NCBI RefSeq assembly: GCF_947500765.1 | Contig: NZ_CANMTH010000005.1 | Location: forward strand, 1-64,000 | Source: an uncultured Formosa sp. | GTDB lineage: Bacteria > Bacteroidota > Bacteroidia > Flavobacteriales > Flavobacteriaceae | Length of the DNA: 64,000 bases | Direction of reading: 5' to 3' | Shown here: in pieces, positions 53,962 to 62,935 of the stretch | How positions within the stretch are numbered: the stretch's first letter is position 1 | Layout: each line of letters starts with the position of its first letter | The notes under the pieces: generated by a model | Told to the model about the DNA's origin: nothing | The model's input: the letters and a program-made list of their open reading frames with translations, nothing else | Databases searched by the model: none | Program-made: the position numbers and the translations under genes

Positions 53962-55416
53962 ATGAAATCAATCAAAAATCTAAATAGAGAATCCTTAGGA
54001 TTAGATGAAAAATTACCCCTTAAAATTGTTCAATTCGGGGAAGGAAATTTTTTAAGAGCATTTGTTGGGTACGCAATCCAACATTTAAATAAAAATGCAG
54101 ATTTTAATGCAGGAATTGCTGTTGTACAACCTATAAATAGTGGTTTAGTTAAGATGCTAAACGATCAAGATGGTCTGTACACGCTGTTTATGAAGGGTAT
54201 TAAAAAAGGTAAAGAAATTCAAGAACACGAATTAATTACAAATATTGTGAGGTCTATAGATCCTTACTTAAACTTTCAAGAATATATTAGTCTTGCTAAA
54301 GAAGATGCTTTAGAGTTTATCATTTCTAATACGACGGAAGCGGGTATTAATTACGTAGAGTCCGATACTTTAGTCATGCAACCGCCTAGTAGTTTTCCTG
54401 CTAAATTAACAATCTTACTTAACGAACGTTTTAAATATTATAAAGGTGATTCTTCAAAAGGATTAACTATTATTCCTTGCGAGTTAATTAACCATAATTC
54501 TGAAACTTTAAAAAATATTATTTTACAATATGTAAAACTTTGGAAATTAGGTGAAGAGTTTAAAGTCTGGGTGTCAGATAATTGTTCGTTTCATAGTACA
54601 TTAGTAGATCGTATAGTGCCAGGTTATCCTAAAGATGAAATTGAAGATTACAACCATCAATTAGATTACAAGGATAATTTAATAGTATCTGCAGAAGCCT
54701 TTTTTTTATGGGTTATAGAAGGTGGTGAAGAATTAAAGAAAAAACTACCATTCGATAAAACAGACTTAGATGTAAAGATTGTAGATGATATGCAACCTTA
54801 TAGAACTCGAAAGGTTAAAATTTTAAATGGTGCACATACGGCTATGGTTCCATTTTGTTTGCTTTCAGGTAAACAAACAGTAAAGGAATCTGTAGATGAT
54901 GTTTTTACTGGTGAGTTCATTGAAAATACCGTTTTTAATGAAATTATTCCAACTTTAGATATGGATAAAGACGAGTTAAAACAGTTTGGAGAAGATGTTT
55001 TCGATCGTTTTCGAAATCCGTTTGTTAAACATCAATTATCAAGTATTGCTTTAAATTCTATTTCAAAATTTAAAGTGCGCGTATTACCAAGTTTACTGGA
55101 TTATATAAAAATTAATGATAAATTACCTATACATTTAATGTTCTCTTTTGCTTGTTTACTTCGTTTCTATAAAGGTACATGGCTTGGTGATACTTTGCCT
55201 GTTAATGATGATGCTGAAATAGTAAAAACTTTTGAAAAAGCATGGGCATTAGGTAATTATGAAGCTACAGCCAAATTCATCTTAGAAAACAAATTGTTTT
55301 GGGGTGAGGATTTAACCAGAATAAACAATTTTACACATACTATCGTTGCTGCTCTTATTGAAATTGACACAAACTCTACTCAAGTCGGATTTATCAATTT
55401 TAGCAAACAATTTTAA
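53962..55416 (+). CDS. uxaB: Tagaturonate reductase UxaB
   Basis: Mannitol-dehydrogenase-family NADH enzyme of 484 residues that reduces D-tagaturonate to D-altronate. IVQFGEGNFLRAFVGYAIQHLN (about 22-43) is the family nucleotide-binding start. RTRKVKILNGAHTAMVPF (about 278-295) carries the catalytic Lys-Asn-His set. The neighbouring uxaC and uxaA make altronate rather than mannonate the likely product, so UxaB rather than UxuB. Confidence 0.94.
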   Translation: MKSIKNLNRESLGLDEKLPLKIVQFGEGNFLRAFVGYAIQHLNKNADFNAGIAVVQPINSGLVKMLNDQDGLYTLFMKGIKKGKEIQEHELITNIVRSIDPYLNFQEYISLAKEDALEFIISNTTEAGINYVESDTLVMQPPSSFPAKLTILLNERFKYYKGDSSKGLTIIPCELINHNSETLKNIILQYVKLWKLGEEFKVWVSDNCSFHSTLVDRIVPGYPKDEIEDYNHQLDYKDNLIVSAEAFFLWVIEGGEELKKKLPFDKTDLDVKIVDDMQPYRTRKVKILNGAHTAMVPFCLLSGKQTVKESVDDVFTGEFIENTVFNEIIPTLDMDKDELKQFGEDVFDRFRNPFVKHQLSSIALNSISKFKVRVLPSLLDYIKINDKLPIHLMFSFACLLRFYKGTWLGDTLPVNDDAEIVKTFEKAWALGNYEATAKFILENKLFWGEDLTRINNFTHTIVAALIEIDTNSTQVGFINFSKQF

Positions 55417-55438
55417 GACTTTTTAAAGAGTAAAAGTT

Positions 55439-57046
55439 ATGGAAAATAAAATAATAAAAGTTCATGTAGATGATAATGTAGCTGTAGCTCTTACTGATAT
55501 TAAAGCCGGTGAAGTGCTTACATTAAATTCACTAAATTATATAGCTACAACATTTACAAAAGCAAAACATAAAATAGCCTTACATAAATTTAATGTCGGG
55601 GATGCTATTAAAATGTATGGTGTTTTAGTTGGTAAAGCTTCTCAATTTATAGAAAAAGGAGAGGTTTTAACGACCAAAAATGTAAAACACCAAAGTGCAA
55701 AAGTTTCAGGAAAAACGGAATCATTTGTTTGGAATGCACCGAATGTAGATAGATGGAAAGATAGGAATTTTATGGGGTATCATAGGGAGGATGGTCAAGT
55801 TGGTACAGCTAACGTATGGCTGTTTTTCCCTTTAGTGTTTTGTGAAAATAGAAATATTGAAGTATTAAAAGATGTTTTTGAAAATGAATTATTACACAAA
55901 AATGTAAATAAGCATCGTTTATTACTAAGATCATTGGTCAGTGACTCAGTTGAGATCGAAGACGAGATTGAAGATTCTCGAGTATTTAACAATATAGATG
56001 TTAAATTTATTACCCATCAAGGTGGTTGTGGTGGTATTCGTCAAGACTCAGAATTATTGGCAAAATTATTAGCAGGTTATGTAAATAATCCTAATGTGGC
56101 AGGTGCCACTGTATTGAGTCTAGGGTGCCAAAACTTACAAATACAAATTTTTAAAGATGCTTTAAATGAAATCAATCCAGTTAATAAAAAACCGATCGTT
56201 ATATATGAACAACAAAAATCGGGTATAGTAGATGATATGCTTCAAGGAGTGATAAAAGAATCTTATAAATTTATTAAAGAAGCAAATAATATCGAACGTA
56301 AACCAGCGTCTATTTCTAAATTAAAAGTTGGGTTAGAATGTGGAGGGTCTGATGGCTTTTCAGGAATTTCAGCTAATCCAGTATTAGGTCAGGTTTCAGA
56401 TATTTTATCTGCTGTAGGTGGGACTGCCATTTTATCTGAATTCCCAGAATTATGTGGTGTTGAACAAGAATTGGTAAATCGTTGTGTAAATACAAAGGAT
56501 GCTGATAAATTTTTAAAATTAATGAATGACTTTGAGATGTCTGTTGTTAATGCAGGATCAGGTTTTGATATGAACCCATCTCCCGGAAATATAAAAGATG
56601 GTTTAATTACTGATGCTATGAAATCAGCTGGTGCCGCTAAAAAAGGAGGTGCTTCTCCTATAGTCGATGTTTTAGATTATGGAGAGTATGTGTATAAAGC
56701 AGGATTAAACTTATTATGTACACCAGGAAATGATGTTGAAAGTACAACAGCTATGGCTGGTTCTGGAGCAAATATAATATTGTTTACTACAGGATTAGGT
56801 ACACCAACAGGAAATCCAGTGACTCCTGTTGTAAAAGTAGCATCAAATTCAGAGTTAGCTGAAAAAATGTCAGATATTATAGATATCGATACAGGAGCGA
56901 TAATACGTGGTGAAAAAAATATTGAAGAGATGGCAGAAATAATGTTAGAGTATATTTTGAAAGTGGCTAGTGGTGAAATTAAAACCAAATCTATGACCTT
57001 AAACCAAAATGATTTTATTCCATGGAAACGAGGAGTTTCGTTATAG
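55439..57046 (+). CDS. uxaA: Altronate dehydratase UxaA
   Basis: Iron-dependent dehydratase of 535 residues converting D-altronate to KDG. The N-terminal SAF-type domain is at about 1-90, followed by a linker. The catalytic part begins FMGYHREDGQVGTANVWLFFPLVFCENRN and includes THQGGCGGIRQDSELLAKLLAGY, VGLECGGSDGFSGISANPVLG and PGNDVESTTAMAGSGANIILF. N- and C-terminal parts are fused in one chain, as usual. The gene's stop touches the stop of the convergent lacI-like gene. Confidence 0.95.
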   Translation: MENKIIKVHVDDNVAVALTDIKAGEVLTLNSLNYIATTFTKAKHKIALHKFNVGDAIKMYGVLVGKASQFIEKGEVLTTKNVKHQSAKVSGKTESFVWNAPNVDRWKDRNFMGYHREDGQVGTANVWLFFPLVFCENRNIEVLKDVFENELLHKNVNKHRLLLRSLVSDSVEIEDEIEDSRVFNNIDVKFITHQGGCGGIRQDSELLAKLLAGYVNNPNVAGATVLSLGCQNLQIQIFKDALNEINPVNKKPIVIYEQQKSGIVDDMLQGVIKESYKFIKEANNIERKPASISKLKVGLECGGSDGFSGISANPVLGQVSDILSAVGGTAILSEFPELCGVEQELVNRCVNTKDADKFLKLMNDFEMSVVNAGSGFDMNPSPGNIKDGLITDAMKSAGAAKKGGASPIVDVLDYGEYVYKAGLNLLCTPGNDVESTTAMAGSGANIILFTTGLGTPTGNPVTPVVKVASNSELAEKMSDIIDIDTGAIIRGEKNIEEMAEIMLEYILKVASGEIKTKSMTLNQNDFIPWKRGVSL

Positions 57047-58066
57047 TTATAATTTTTTAGATGAGGACCCCCTAATTATAAGTTGAGGAGAGAGTTGTAC
57101 TTTCTTCTCAATTTTTATTTTTGAATTTTTTACTTGTTCTAAAAAAACAAGAGCAGCCATTTTACCCATTTCTACTGTACATTGATCTACGGTGCTCATG
57201 GTTAGCTCCATAAATTTTGTAAAAGGTTCATTACTAAAACCAACCACACAAAAATCTTGAGGAACATTAAAACCTCTTTCTTTTAATTTTTGTATTACTC
57301 CAAGAGCAACATAATCACTTGAAGAAAATATTGCATTCGGAGGTGTTTCCAAGTTTAATAAGAAATCAACAGCTGTTTGCCCTGCCTCTATATCATTTTT
57401 TGATTCTATAACATAAGTCGGATTAAATTCTAAACCAGCATCTTCAATAGCTGTTTTGTATCCTTCGTATCTATTTCTGTAAATTTCTAAACTCATATCA
57501 CCCGATATATGAGCTATATGTTTACAACCAAGTTTTATTAGATGATTTGTGGCGTCAAACCCACCTTGAAAATCGTCAATAACAACGCTGCTAACACCTT
57601 TCATTTTGTATCTTCTATCGAAAAAAACCAAAGGTATATTGTTATCTAGAACTCTTTTAAAATGTGAGTTTGTCGCAGTAAATTTTGATACAGACATTAA
57701 GATACCATCTACTTGTGCATTTAAAAGCATGTTAATTGTATCTATTTCTTTTTGTTCGGTTTCATGAGTTTGACTAATAATAACTCTATAGCCTCTAGGA
57801 TAAAGTTCGTCCTCAATGCCTCGTATTATTGATGAAAAGAAACTACGATCTATGTATGGTACAATTACTCCCACATTATTGCTTTTTCCACTTTTTAAAG
57901 CCAAAGCTAATTTGTTTTGTTTGTAATTCATTTTCTTGGCTGTTTCAAAAACCAATTGTCGCATTGATTCGCTAATATTTGGATTATTGTTCAATGCTCT
58001 TGAAACTGTAGCTGCTGAAGTTTTTAGTTTCTTCGCAATATCATATATAGTCACTTTTTCATTCAT
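57047..58066 (-). CDS. LacI-family transcriptional regulator of the uronate/pectin locus
   Basis: A 339-residue repressor. The HTH VTIYDIAKKLKTSAATVSRALNNNPNISESMR occupies residues 4-35, followed by the hinge and a periplasmic-binding-protein-like ligand domain (NNVGVIVPYIDRSFFSSIIRGIEDE, GILMSVSK, RRYKMKGVSSVVIDDFQGG, GFSNEPFTKFMELTMSTVDQ). Three palindromes ATGTAATCGATTACAT-like occur before kduI, before GH28 and before this gene itself, so it likely represses all three and is released by a uronate intermediate such as KDG or galacturonate. Confidence 0.93.
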   Translation of the reverse strand: MNEKVTIYDIAKKLKTSAATVSRALNNNPNISESMRQLVFETAKKMNYKQNKLALALKSGKSNNVGVIVPYIDRSFFSSIIRGIEDELYPRGYRVIISQTHETEQKEIDTINMLLNAQVDGILMSVSKFTATNSHFKRVLDNNIPLVFFDRRYKMKGVSSVVIDDFQGGFDATNHLIKLGCKHIAHISGDMSLEIYRNRYEGYKTAIEDAGLEFNPTYVIESKNDIEAGQTAVDFLLNLETPPNAIFSSSDYVALGVIQKLKERGFNVPQDFCVVGFSNEPFTKFMELTMSTVDQCTVEMGKMAALVFLEQVKNSKIKIEKKVQLSPQLIIRGSSSKKL

Positions 58067-58120
58067 GATACAAGTTTAAGAATAAAAATGAATATAGTCA
58101 TTATTCATTGAGTTATTTTC

Positions 58121-58136
58121 ATGTTATCGATTACAT
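58121..58136 (-). promoter_or_regulatory. LacI-type operator before the regulator gene
   Basis: ATGTTATCGATTACAT differs from the perfect palindrome ATGTAATCGATTACAT at one base. It is 55 bp upstream of the lacI-like start, implying autoregulation, probably weaker than at the two catabolic promoters. Confidence 0.7.
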
Positions 58137-58298
58137 AAAGAGAGTTGTATGTCTTGAAATATATCAATGTATCGACTTGCTTTTATGTTCTTTTTAATTT
58201 TTTTGCATTATTTTTTACATATAAACCTATTAAACTGTGTTATTTTATGTTTTATTCATTTACAATAAAATAAATTTTTTTTTATAATAGTAATTGTT

Positions 58299-58320
58299 TA
58301 GATTTGTGTAATCGATTACA
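58299..58320 (+). promoter_or_regulatory. Promoter and LacI-type operator of the GH28-SusC-SusD operon
   Basis: TAGATTTG -7 box (58299-58306) followed without gap by TGTAATCGATTACA (58307-58320). It has the same layout as the kduI promoter 9 kb away. The transcription start should fall within the palindrome. Confidence 0.85.
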
Positions 58321-58340
58321 TGAATAATTCAATATATTAT

Positions 58341-59789
58341 ATGAAAATGGATAAAACAATAAAAATCAATTTGTGTACAGGTGGTGTTCTGAAAAAAAAT
58401 AATTTTTTATTCTTATATGTTGTCTTGATAAGTGCTATTGCTTGTAAAGGTCAAAATGAACTTGTTGCTTGGCAATTAGCTGATCACTTGACTGAAACAG
58501 TTAAAGAACCTGTATTTAGAAATGTTGAATATAATATTTTAGATTTTGGAGCAAAATCAAATGATGAAATTCTAGATACTCAAGCGTTTAAAGATGCAAT
58601 TAAAAAATGTACCATTGATGGAGGTGGGTATGTCATTGTGCCTGAAGGGCTTTTTCTTTCAGGTCCTATTCATTTAGATGATAATGTGAATCTTCACTTA
58701 GAAAAGGGGAGTGAAATTAAATTTAGTAATGATCTTAATGACTATTATCCTTTGGTGCATACTTCATTTGAAGGAAATGAATATATAAATTATTCTCCTC
58801 TAATTTATGCTAGAGGTAAAAAAAATATAGCTATTACAGGAAAAGGTGTGTTAAATGGTAATGCAAACAATTCCAATTGGTGGAGCTGGTGTGGTAAAGA
58901 AATTTATGGATGGGAAGAAGGGATGGACTCACAACATGTAAAAGGGAATCGTGATAGATTAGTGGAAATGGCAGAGGCTAATGTCCCTGTGTCTAAACGT
59001 GTTTTTGGTAAAGGTTATTTTTTAAGACCAAATTTTATAGAACCATTTGAATGCGAAAATGTTTTAATAAAAAATGTAAAAATAATAAATGCTCCCTTTT
59101 GGGTTATTCACCCTTTTAAGTCAAGAAATATTATTGTTGATGGTGTTAATATTGTAAGTCATGGTCCTAATAATGACGGTTGTGATCCTGAATATTCTAA
59201 AAATGTAATAATTAAAAACAGCACATTCAATACAGGTGATGATTGTATAGCTATTAAATCAGGTAGAGATGATGAAGGTAGACGTGTTGGTATTGTAAGT
59301 GAGAATATTCTAATACAAAACTGTAAAATGCTAGATGGTCATGGTGGAGTTGTCATGGGGAGTGAAATATCTGCAGGAGTAAGAAACGTTTTTGTTGAAA
59401 ATTGTGAAATGGATAGTCCTAATTTAGAGAGAGCAATCCGTATCAAAACAAATTCAAAACGTGGTGGTTTTGTTGAAAACGTTTATGTGAGAAATTTAAG
59501 AATTGGTCAGGTCAAAGAGGCTGTCTTAAAAATTAATTTATTCTATGGAATATATGGAGAGCAAACAGGGGATAATTATCCAAAAGTGAAAAATATAAAT
59601 CTAAATAATATAATTGTCGATGATGGAGGAGAATATGGGATTTTAGCTAGAGGTCATAAAAATTATCCAATCGAAGATGTAACGTTGAGTAATATTACTA
59701 TAAAAAAGGTGAAAAAAACACAACATTTAGAATATGTTAATAATATAAAATTAATTAATACAAATATAAATGAAATAGAAAAAAAATAA
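58341..59789 (+). CDS. Glycoside hydrolase family 28 polygalacturonase-like lipoprotein
   Basis: Pectin-cleaving right-handed beta-helix enzyme. GH28 signatures occur in order: GPNNDGCDPEYS (NxD), NTGDDCIAIKSGRD (DD), LDGHGGVVMGSE (GHG) and RAIRIKTN (RIK), so all catalytic residues are present. A lipoprotein signal ends in LISAIAC near residue 35 of this start. An upstream ATG at 58320 overlaps the operator and would leave almost no leader, so I prefer 58341. It is probably bound to the outer membrane or periplasmic side, making galacturonate or oligomers for the operon above. SusC follows after 48 bp. Confidence 0.93.
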   Translation: MKMDKTIKINLCTGGVLKKNNFLFLYVVLISAIACKGQNELVAWQLADHLTETVKEPVFRNVEYNILDFGAKSNDEILDTQAFKDAIKKCTIDGGGYVIVPEGLFLSGPIHLDDNVNLHLEKGSEIKFSNDLNDYYPLVHTSFEGNEYINYSPLIYARGKKNIAITGKGVLNGNANNSNWWSWCGKEIYGWEEGMDSQHVKGNRDRLVEMAEANVPVSKRVFGKGYFLRPNFIEPFECENVLIKNVKIINAPFWVIHPFKSRNIIVDGVNIVSHGPNNDGCDPEYSKNVIIKNSTFNTGDDCIAIKSGRDDEGRRVGIVSENILIQNCKMLDGHGGVVMGSEISAGVRNVFVENCEMDSPNLERAIRIKTNSKRGGFVENVYVRNLRIGQVKEAVLKINLFYGIYGEQTGDNYPKVKNINLNNIIVDDGGEYGILARGHKNYPIEDVTLSNITIKKVKKTQHLEYVNNIKLINTNINEIEKK

Positions 59790-59837
59790 CTAAAAATTTA
59801 ACCTTAAAATTATTTACAAACAAACAATTGATTAATT

Positions 59838-62800
59838 ATGAAATATTATTTTTTAAATCTCAAACAGCCAAGATCTTTAAATAAATGTTTATTTATTATG
59901 GCTATTTTGTTGTCCAACTTAACTTTCGCACAGCAAAAGTTAACTATTAATGGTGTTATATTGGATGCCGAAAGTAAAATGCCTTTACCAGGGGTGAATA
60001 TTATTGAGAAAAATACATCAAATGGTACGGCTACAGACTTTGATGGAAATTATTCTTTATCTGTAGACTCAGATGCTATTTTGTATATTAGTTATATAGG
60101 GTATATATCACAAGAAATAAATGTATCCGGGAGGAGCTCTATTAATTTTAATTTAATAGCAAATATTGAAGAATTAAATGAAGTTGTACTTGTGGGATAC
60201 GGTACGCAGAAGAAGAAAGATTTAACAGGTTCAGTAGGTAGTTTAGATGCTTCATCTATGACGGAACGGAATGTAACCGATCCTATGGAAGCAATTCAAG
60301 GTAATGTCGCAGGTGTTGTAATTTCTAATTCAAGTGGTCGTGTTGGAGATGGTTTTAATATTCAAATTAGAGGTAATAGTTCCTTAAATACTGATGCTCA
60401 GCCATTATATGTGGTTGATGGTGTTCCTACTGATGGAATTGATTTTTTGAATCCTAATGATATTCAATCTATAGATATTTTAAAAGATGCATCTTCTACT
60501 GCTATATATGGATCACGAGGAACCAATGGTGTTGTTTTGGTTACGACTAAGAATGGTAACTCTGCGAAAAGTAAGCTGACTGTATCATTTGATTCTTTCT
60601 ATGGAATTAAAAGTGTTGCGAGAATGCCAGAATTTATGGATACTGCCGAATGGTGGGATTATCATCAGTCGGCTTATTTAGGTACTGATCCAATGTCTTG
60701 GAGTCCTGAAAGTTTATACAATACAGTAATAGGAACACAAAATAGTTTGTTAGAACAACGTGTTATAAATAATGAAACATTTAATTGGACTGATGCCGTT
60801 TTAAAAACAGCAACACAATCAAATAATTATCTTTCTATTTCAGGTCGAGCAGATAATGGTTTAGCATATACTTTAGGGATAGGTGTTCAAAATGAAACAG
60901 GGAATGTCGATAATGAATCATTAGATAAATACACCTTCAAAACTAGCGTGAATCATAAAATAAACGATAAGTTTTCTGTCGGAACGACGATATCTCTTTC
61001 TTTAACTGAAATTCAGGCGGGAAGTAGTACTGCTATGCGTGATGCCTTTCGTTTAGCTCCTGTAATGACTCCATATGGCTTAGATGGTGAATTATATCCT
61101 TTGCCAGGAAAATTAGTTGATGCAGATGGTAATTATTTAATCAATAAAACGAGTAATTATAATCCTCTTTTAGATATCAAAAATACTAGTGATTTAACAA
61201 AAAGATGGAATATGATTGGAAGTGCTTTTGTCGAATATAGACCGACAGAATGGTTAACTTTTAAGACAAATTACTCAGCAGGCTTGGATGATCGAAGAAT
61301 AGGTGAATCTTGGGGTGCAATGACTAGTGTAGGTGTTTCAAATAATGATATGCCATCTTCAAGTTTAGAAAACTATCAAAATTTCAATTATACATGGGAT
61401 AATACTGTAAATATTAAAAAAACAATTAATGATAAGCATGTCTTTAATTTGTTAGGGTTGCAAAGTATTTATTCTACAGTCACTGAAGGTAGTTCTATGA
61501 GTTCTAGAAATATGCCTTTTGATACAGAATACAATAATATTGGTTCTGGTGAACAAGAAACATTTGCAATCAGCTCTTATTATTCTAAACAAACATTAGC
61601 TTCATTTGCTTTACGTTTAAATTATTCATTTATGGACCGTTATTTAATAACATTATCAAATAGATGGGATGGTTCATCTGTATTTGCAGAAGGAAAACAG
61701 TGGGACTCATTCCCCTCTGCTGCATTTGCTTGGAGATTAAGTGAAGAGGATTTTATGGAAAATGTAGATTTCATCTCTGATTTTAAACTTAGAGTCAGTT
61801 ATGGTTATACAGGGAACAATATCATTGATCCATATTCAACAAAAAACATTTTAGATCAACAAACATATTATGAACTAAATGGTAGTACTTCAAATGGTTG
61901 GATTCCAGGAACTTTGTCTAATAGTTCTCTTGTTTGGGAAAGTACGAGAGAGGTGAATTTTGGTGTCGATTTTGGTCTTTATGAGGATAGATTATTTGGT
62001 TCTGTAGATATTTATGATAGGCTTTCTGAAGATTTATTGTTTGCTCAGCAATTACCAATAGAATCAGGCTGGGGAACAACAAACTCTAATATCGGATCTA
62101 TTAGTAATAAAGGAGTAGAAGTTGCTTTAACATCTGTAAATATAGCTAATGAAAAAGTAAGATGGGAAACATCATTTATTTTTGCGAAAAATAATAATGC
62201 TGTAGAAGAATTATATGGAGATGGTTCTGATGATATTGGTAATGGTTTGTTTGTAGGCGAACCTTTAGGTTCTTATTATAATTATGTTTTTGATGGTGTA
62301 TGGCAAGAGGATGAAAGTGATTTAGCAGCAGCTTTTGGTCAAACTCCAGGACAAGCTAAAGTAAAAGATTTAAATGAAGACGGAAAAATAACTGCAGATG
62401 ATGACCGTAAAATTATTGGAAGTACACAACCTGATTGGACAGGAGGTTTTAATACTAAATTGACTGTTGGACAATTTGATTTTGCAGCATCAGTAATTAC
62501 TAGTCAAGGAGCTACAGCTTTTAGTCAATTTCATAGAGAGTTTTTAGATGTTGAGCAAAGAGGAAGACAGAGACTTTCTGGTATAAATTATTTTGTACCT
62601 ACTAATAGTGCAGGTTTAAATACAAGTGATTCAAATACAATACCACAACCTAGAAATGAAGGGACATATTGGAATGATGAGGAGGTAGCTTTTTATAAAG
62701 ATGTTTCATATGTAAAAGTTAAAAATATATCTTTTGGTTATGCCTTTGATCAAAGTATTTTAGATAAACTAGGTTTTACTTATTTAAGAGTATATGCTAA

Positions 62801-62924
62801 CGTATTAGATCCTTTTGTTTTTACTGATTATGAAGGATATGATCCAGAATGGGCTACAGTTTCCTTGACAAGAGGAGGGGTTGGAACCATCACATATCAA
62901 TTAGGATTAAGTGTTAAATTTTAA
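59838..62924 (+). CDS. SusC-like TonB-dependent outer-membrane transporter
   Basis: A 1028-residue importer with a signal near 1-32 (CLFIMAILLSNLTFAQQ), a carboxypeptidase-regulatory-like domain (LTINGVILDAESKMPLPGVNIIEKNTS, about 34-110), a VLVGYGTQKKKDLTGSVGSL linker, a plug with NIQIRGNSSLNTDAQPLYVVDGVP and DIQSIDILKDASSTAIYGSRGTNGVVLVTTK, and a barrel ending in LGLSVKF. Linked with GH28 and SusD, it most likely takes up pectin-derived oligogalacturonides. The paralogue at 26.9 kb is in the mobile element and differs throughout. Confidence 0.94.
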   Translation: MKYYFLNLKQPRSLNKCLFIMAILLSNLTFAQQKLTINGVILDAESKMPLPGVNIIEKNTSNGTATDFDGNYSLSVDSDAILYISYIGYISQEINVSGRSSINFNLIANIEELNEVVLVGYGTQKKKDLTGSVGSLDASSMTERNVTDPMEAIQGNVAGVVISNSSGRVGDGFNIQIRGNSSLNTDAQPLYVVDGVPTDGIDFLNPNDIQSIDILKDASSTAIYGSRGTNGVVLVTTKNGNSAKSKLTVSFDSFYGIKSVARMPEFMDTAEWWDYHQSAYLGTDPMSWSPESLYNTVIGTQNSLLEQRVINNETFNWTDAVLKTATQSNNYLSISGRADNGLAYTLGIGVQNETGNVDNESLDKYTFKTSVNHKINDKFSVGTTISLSLTEIQAGSSTAMRDAFRLAPVMTPYGLDGELYPLPGKLVDADGNYLINKTSNYNPLLDIKNTSDLTKRWNMIGSAFVEYRPTEWLTFKTNYSAGLDDRRIGESWGAMTSVGVSNNDMPSSSLENYQNFNYTWDNTVNIKKTINDKHVFNLLGLQSIYSTVTEGSSMSSRNMPFDTEYNNIGSGEQETFAISSYYSKQTLASFALRLNYSFMDRYLITLSNRWDGSSVFAEGKQWDSFPSAAFAWRLSEEDFMENVDFISDFKLRVSYGYTGNNIIDPYSTKNILDQQTYYELNGSTSNGWIPGTLSNSSLVWESTREVNFGVDFGLYEDRLFGSVDIYDRLSEDLLFAQQLPIESGWGTTNSNIGSISNKGVEVALTSVNIANEKVRWETSFIFAKNNNAVEELYGDGSDDIGNGLFVGEPLGSYYNYVFDGVWQEDESDLAAAFGQTPGQAKVKDLNEDGKITADDDRKIIGSTQPDWTGGFNTKLTVGQFDFAASVITSQGATAFSQFHREFLDVEQRGRQRLSGINYFVPTNSAGLNTSDSNTIPQPRNEGTYWNDEEVAFYKDVSYVKVKNISFGYAFDQSILDKLGFTYLRVYANVLDPFVFTDYEGYDPEWATVSLTRGGVGTITYQLGLSVKF

Positions 62925-62935
62925 AAGTCAATAAA

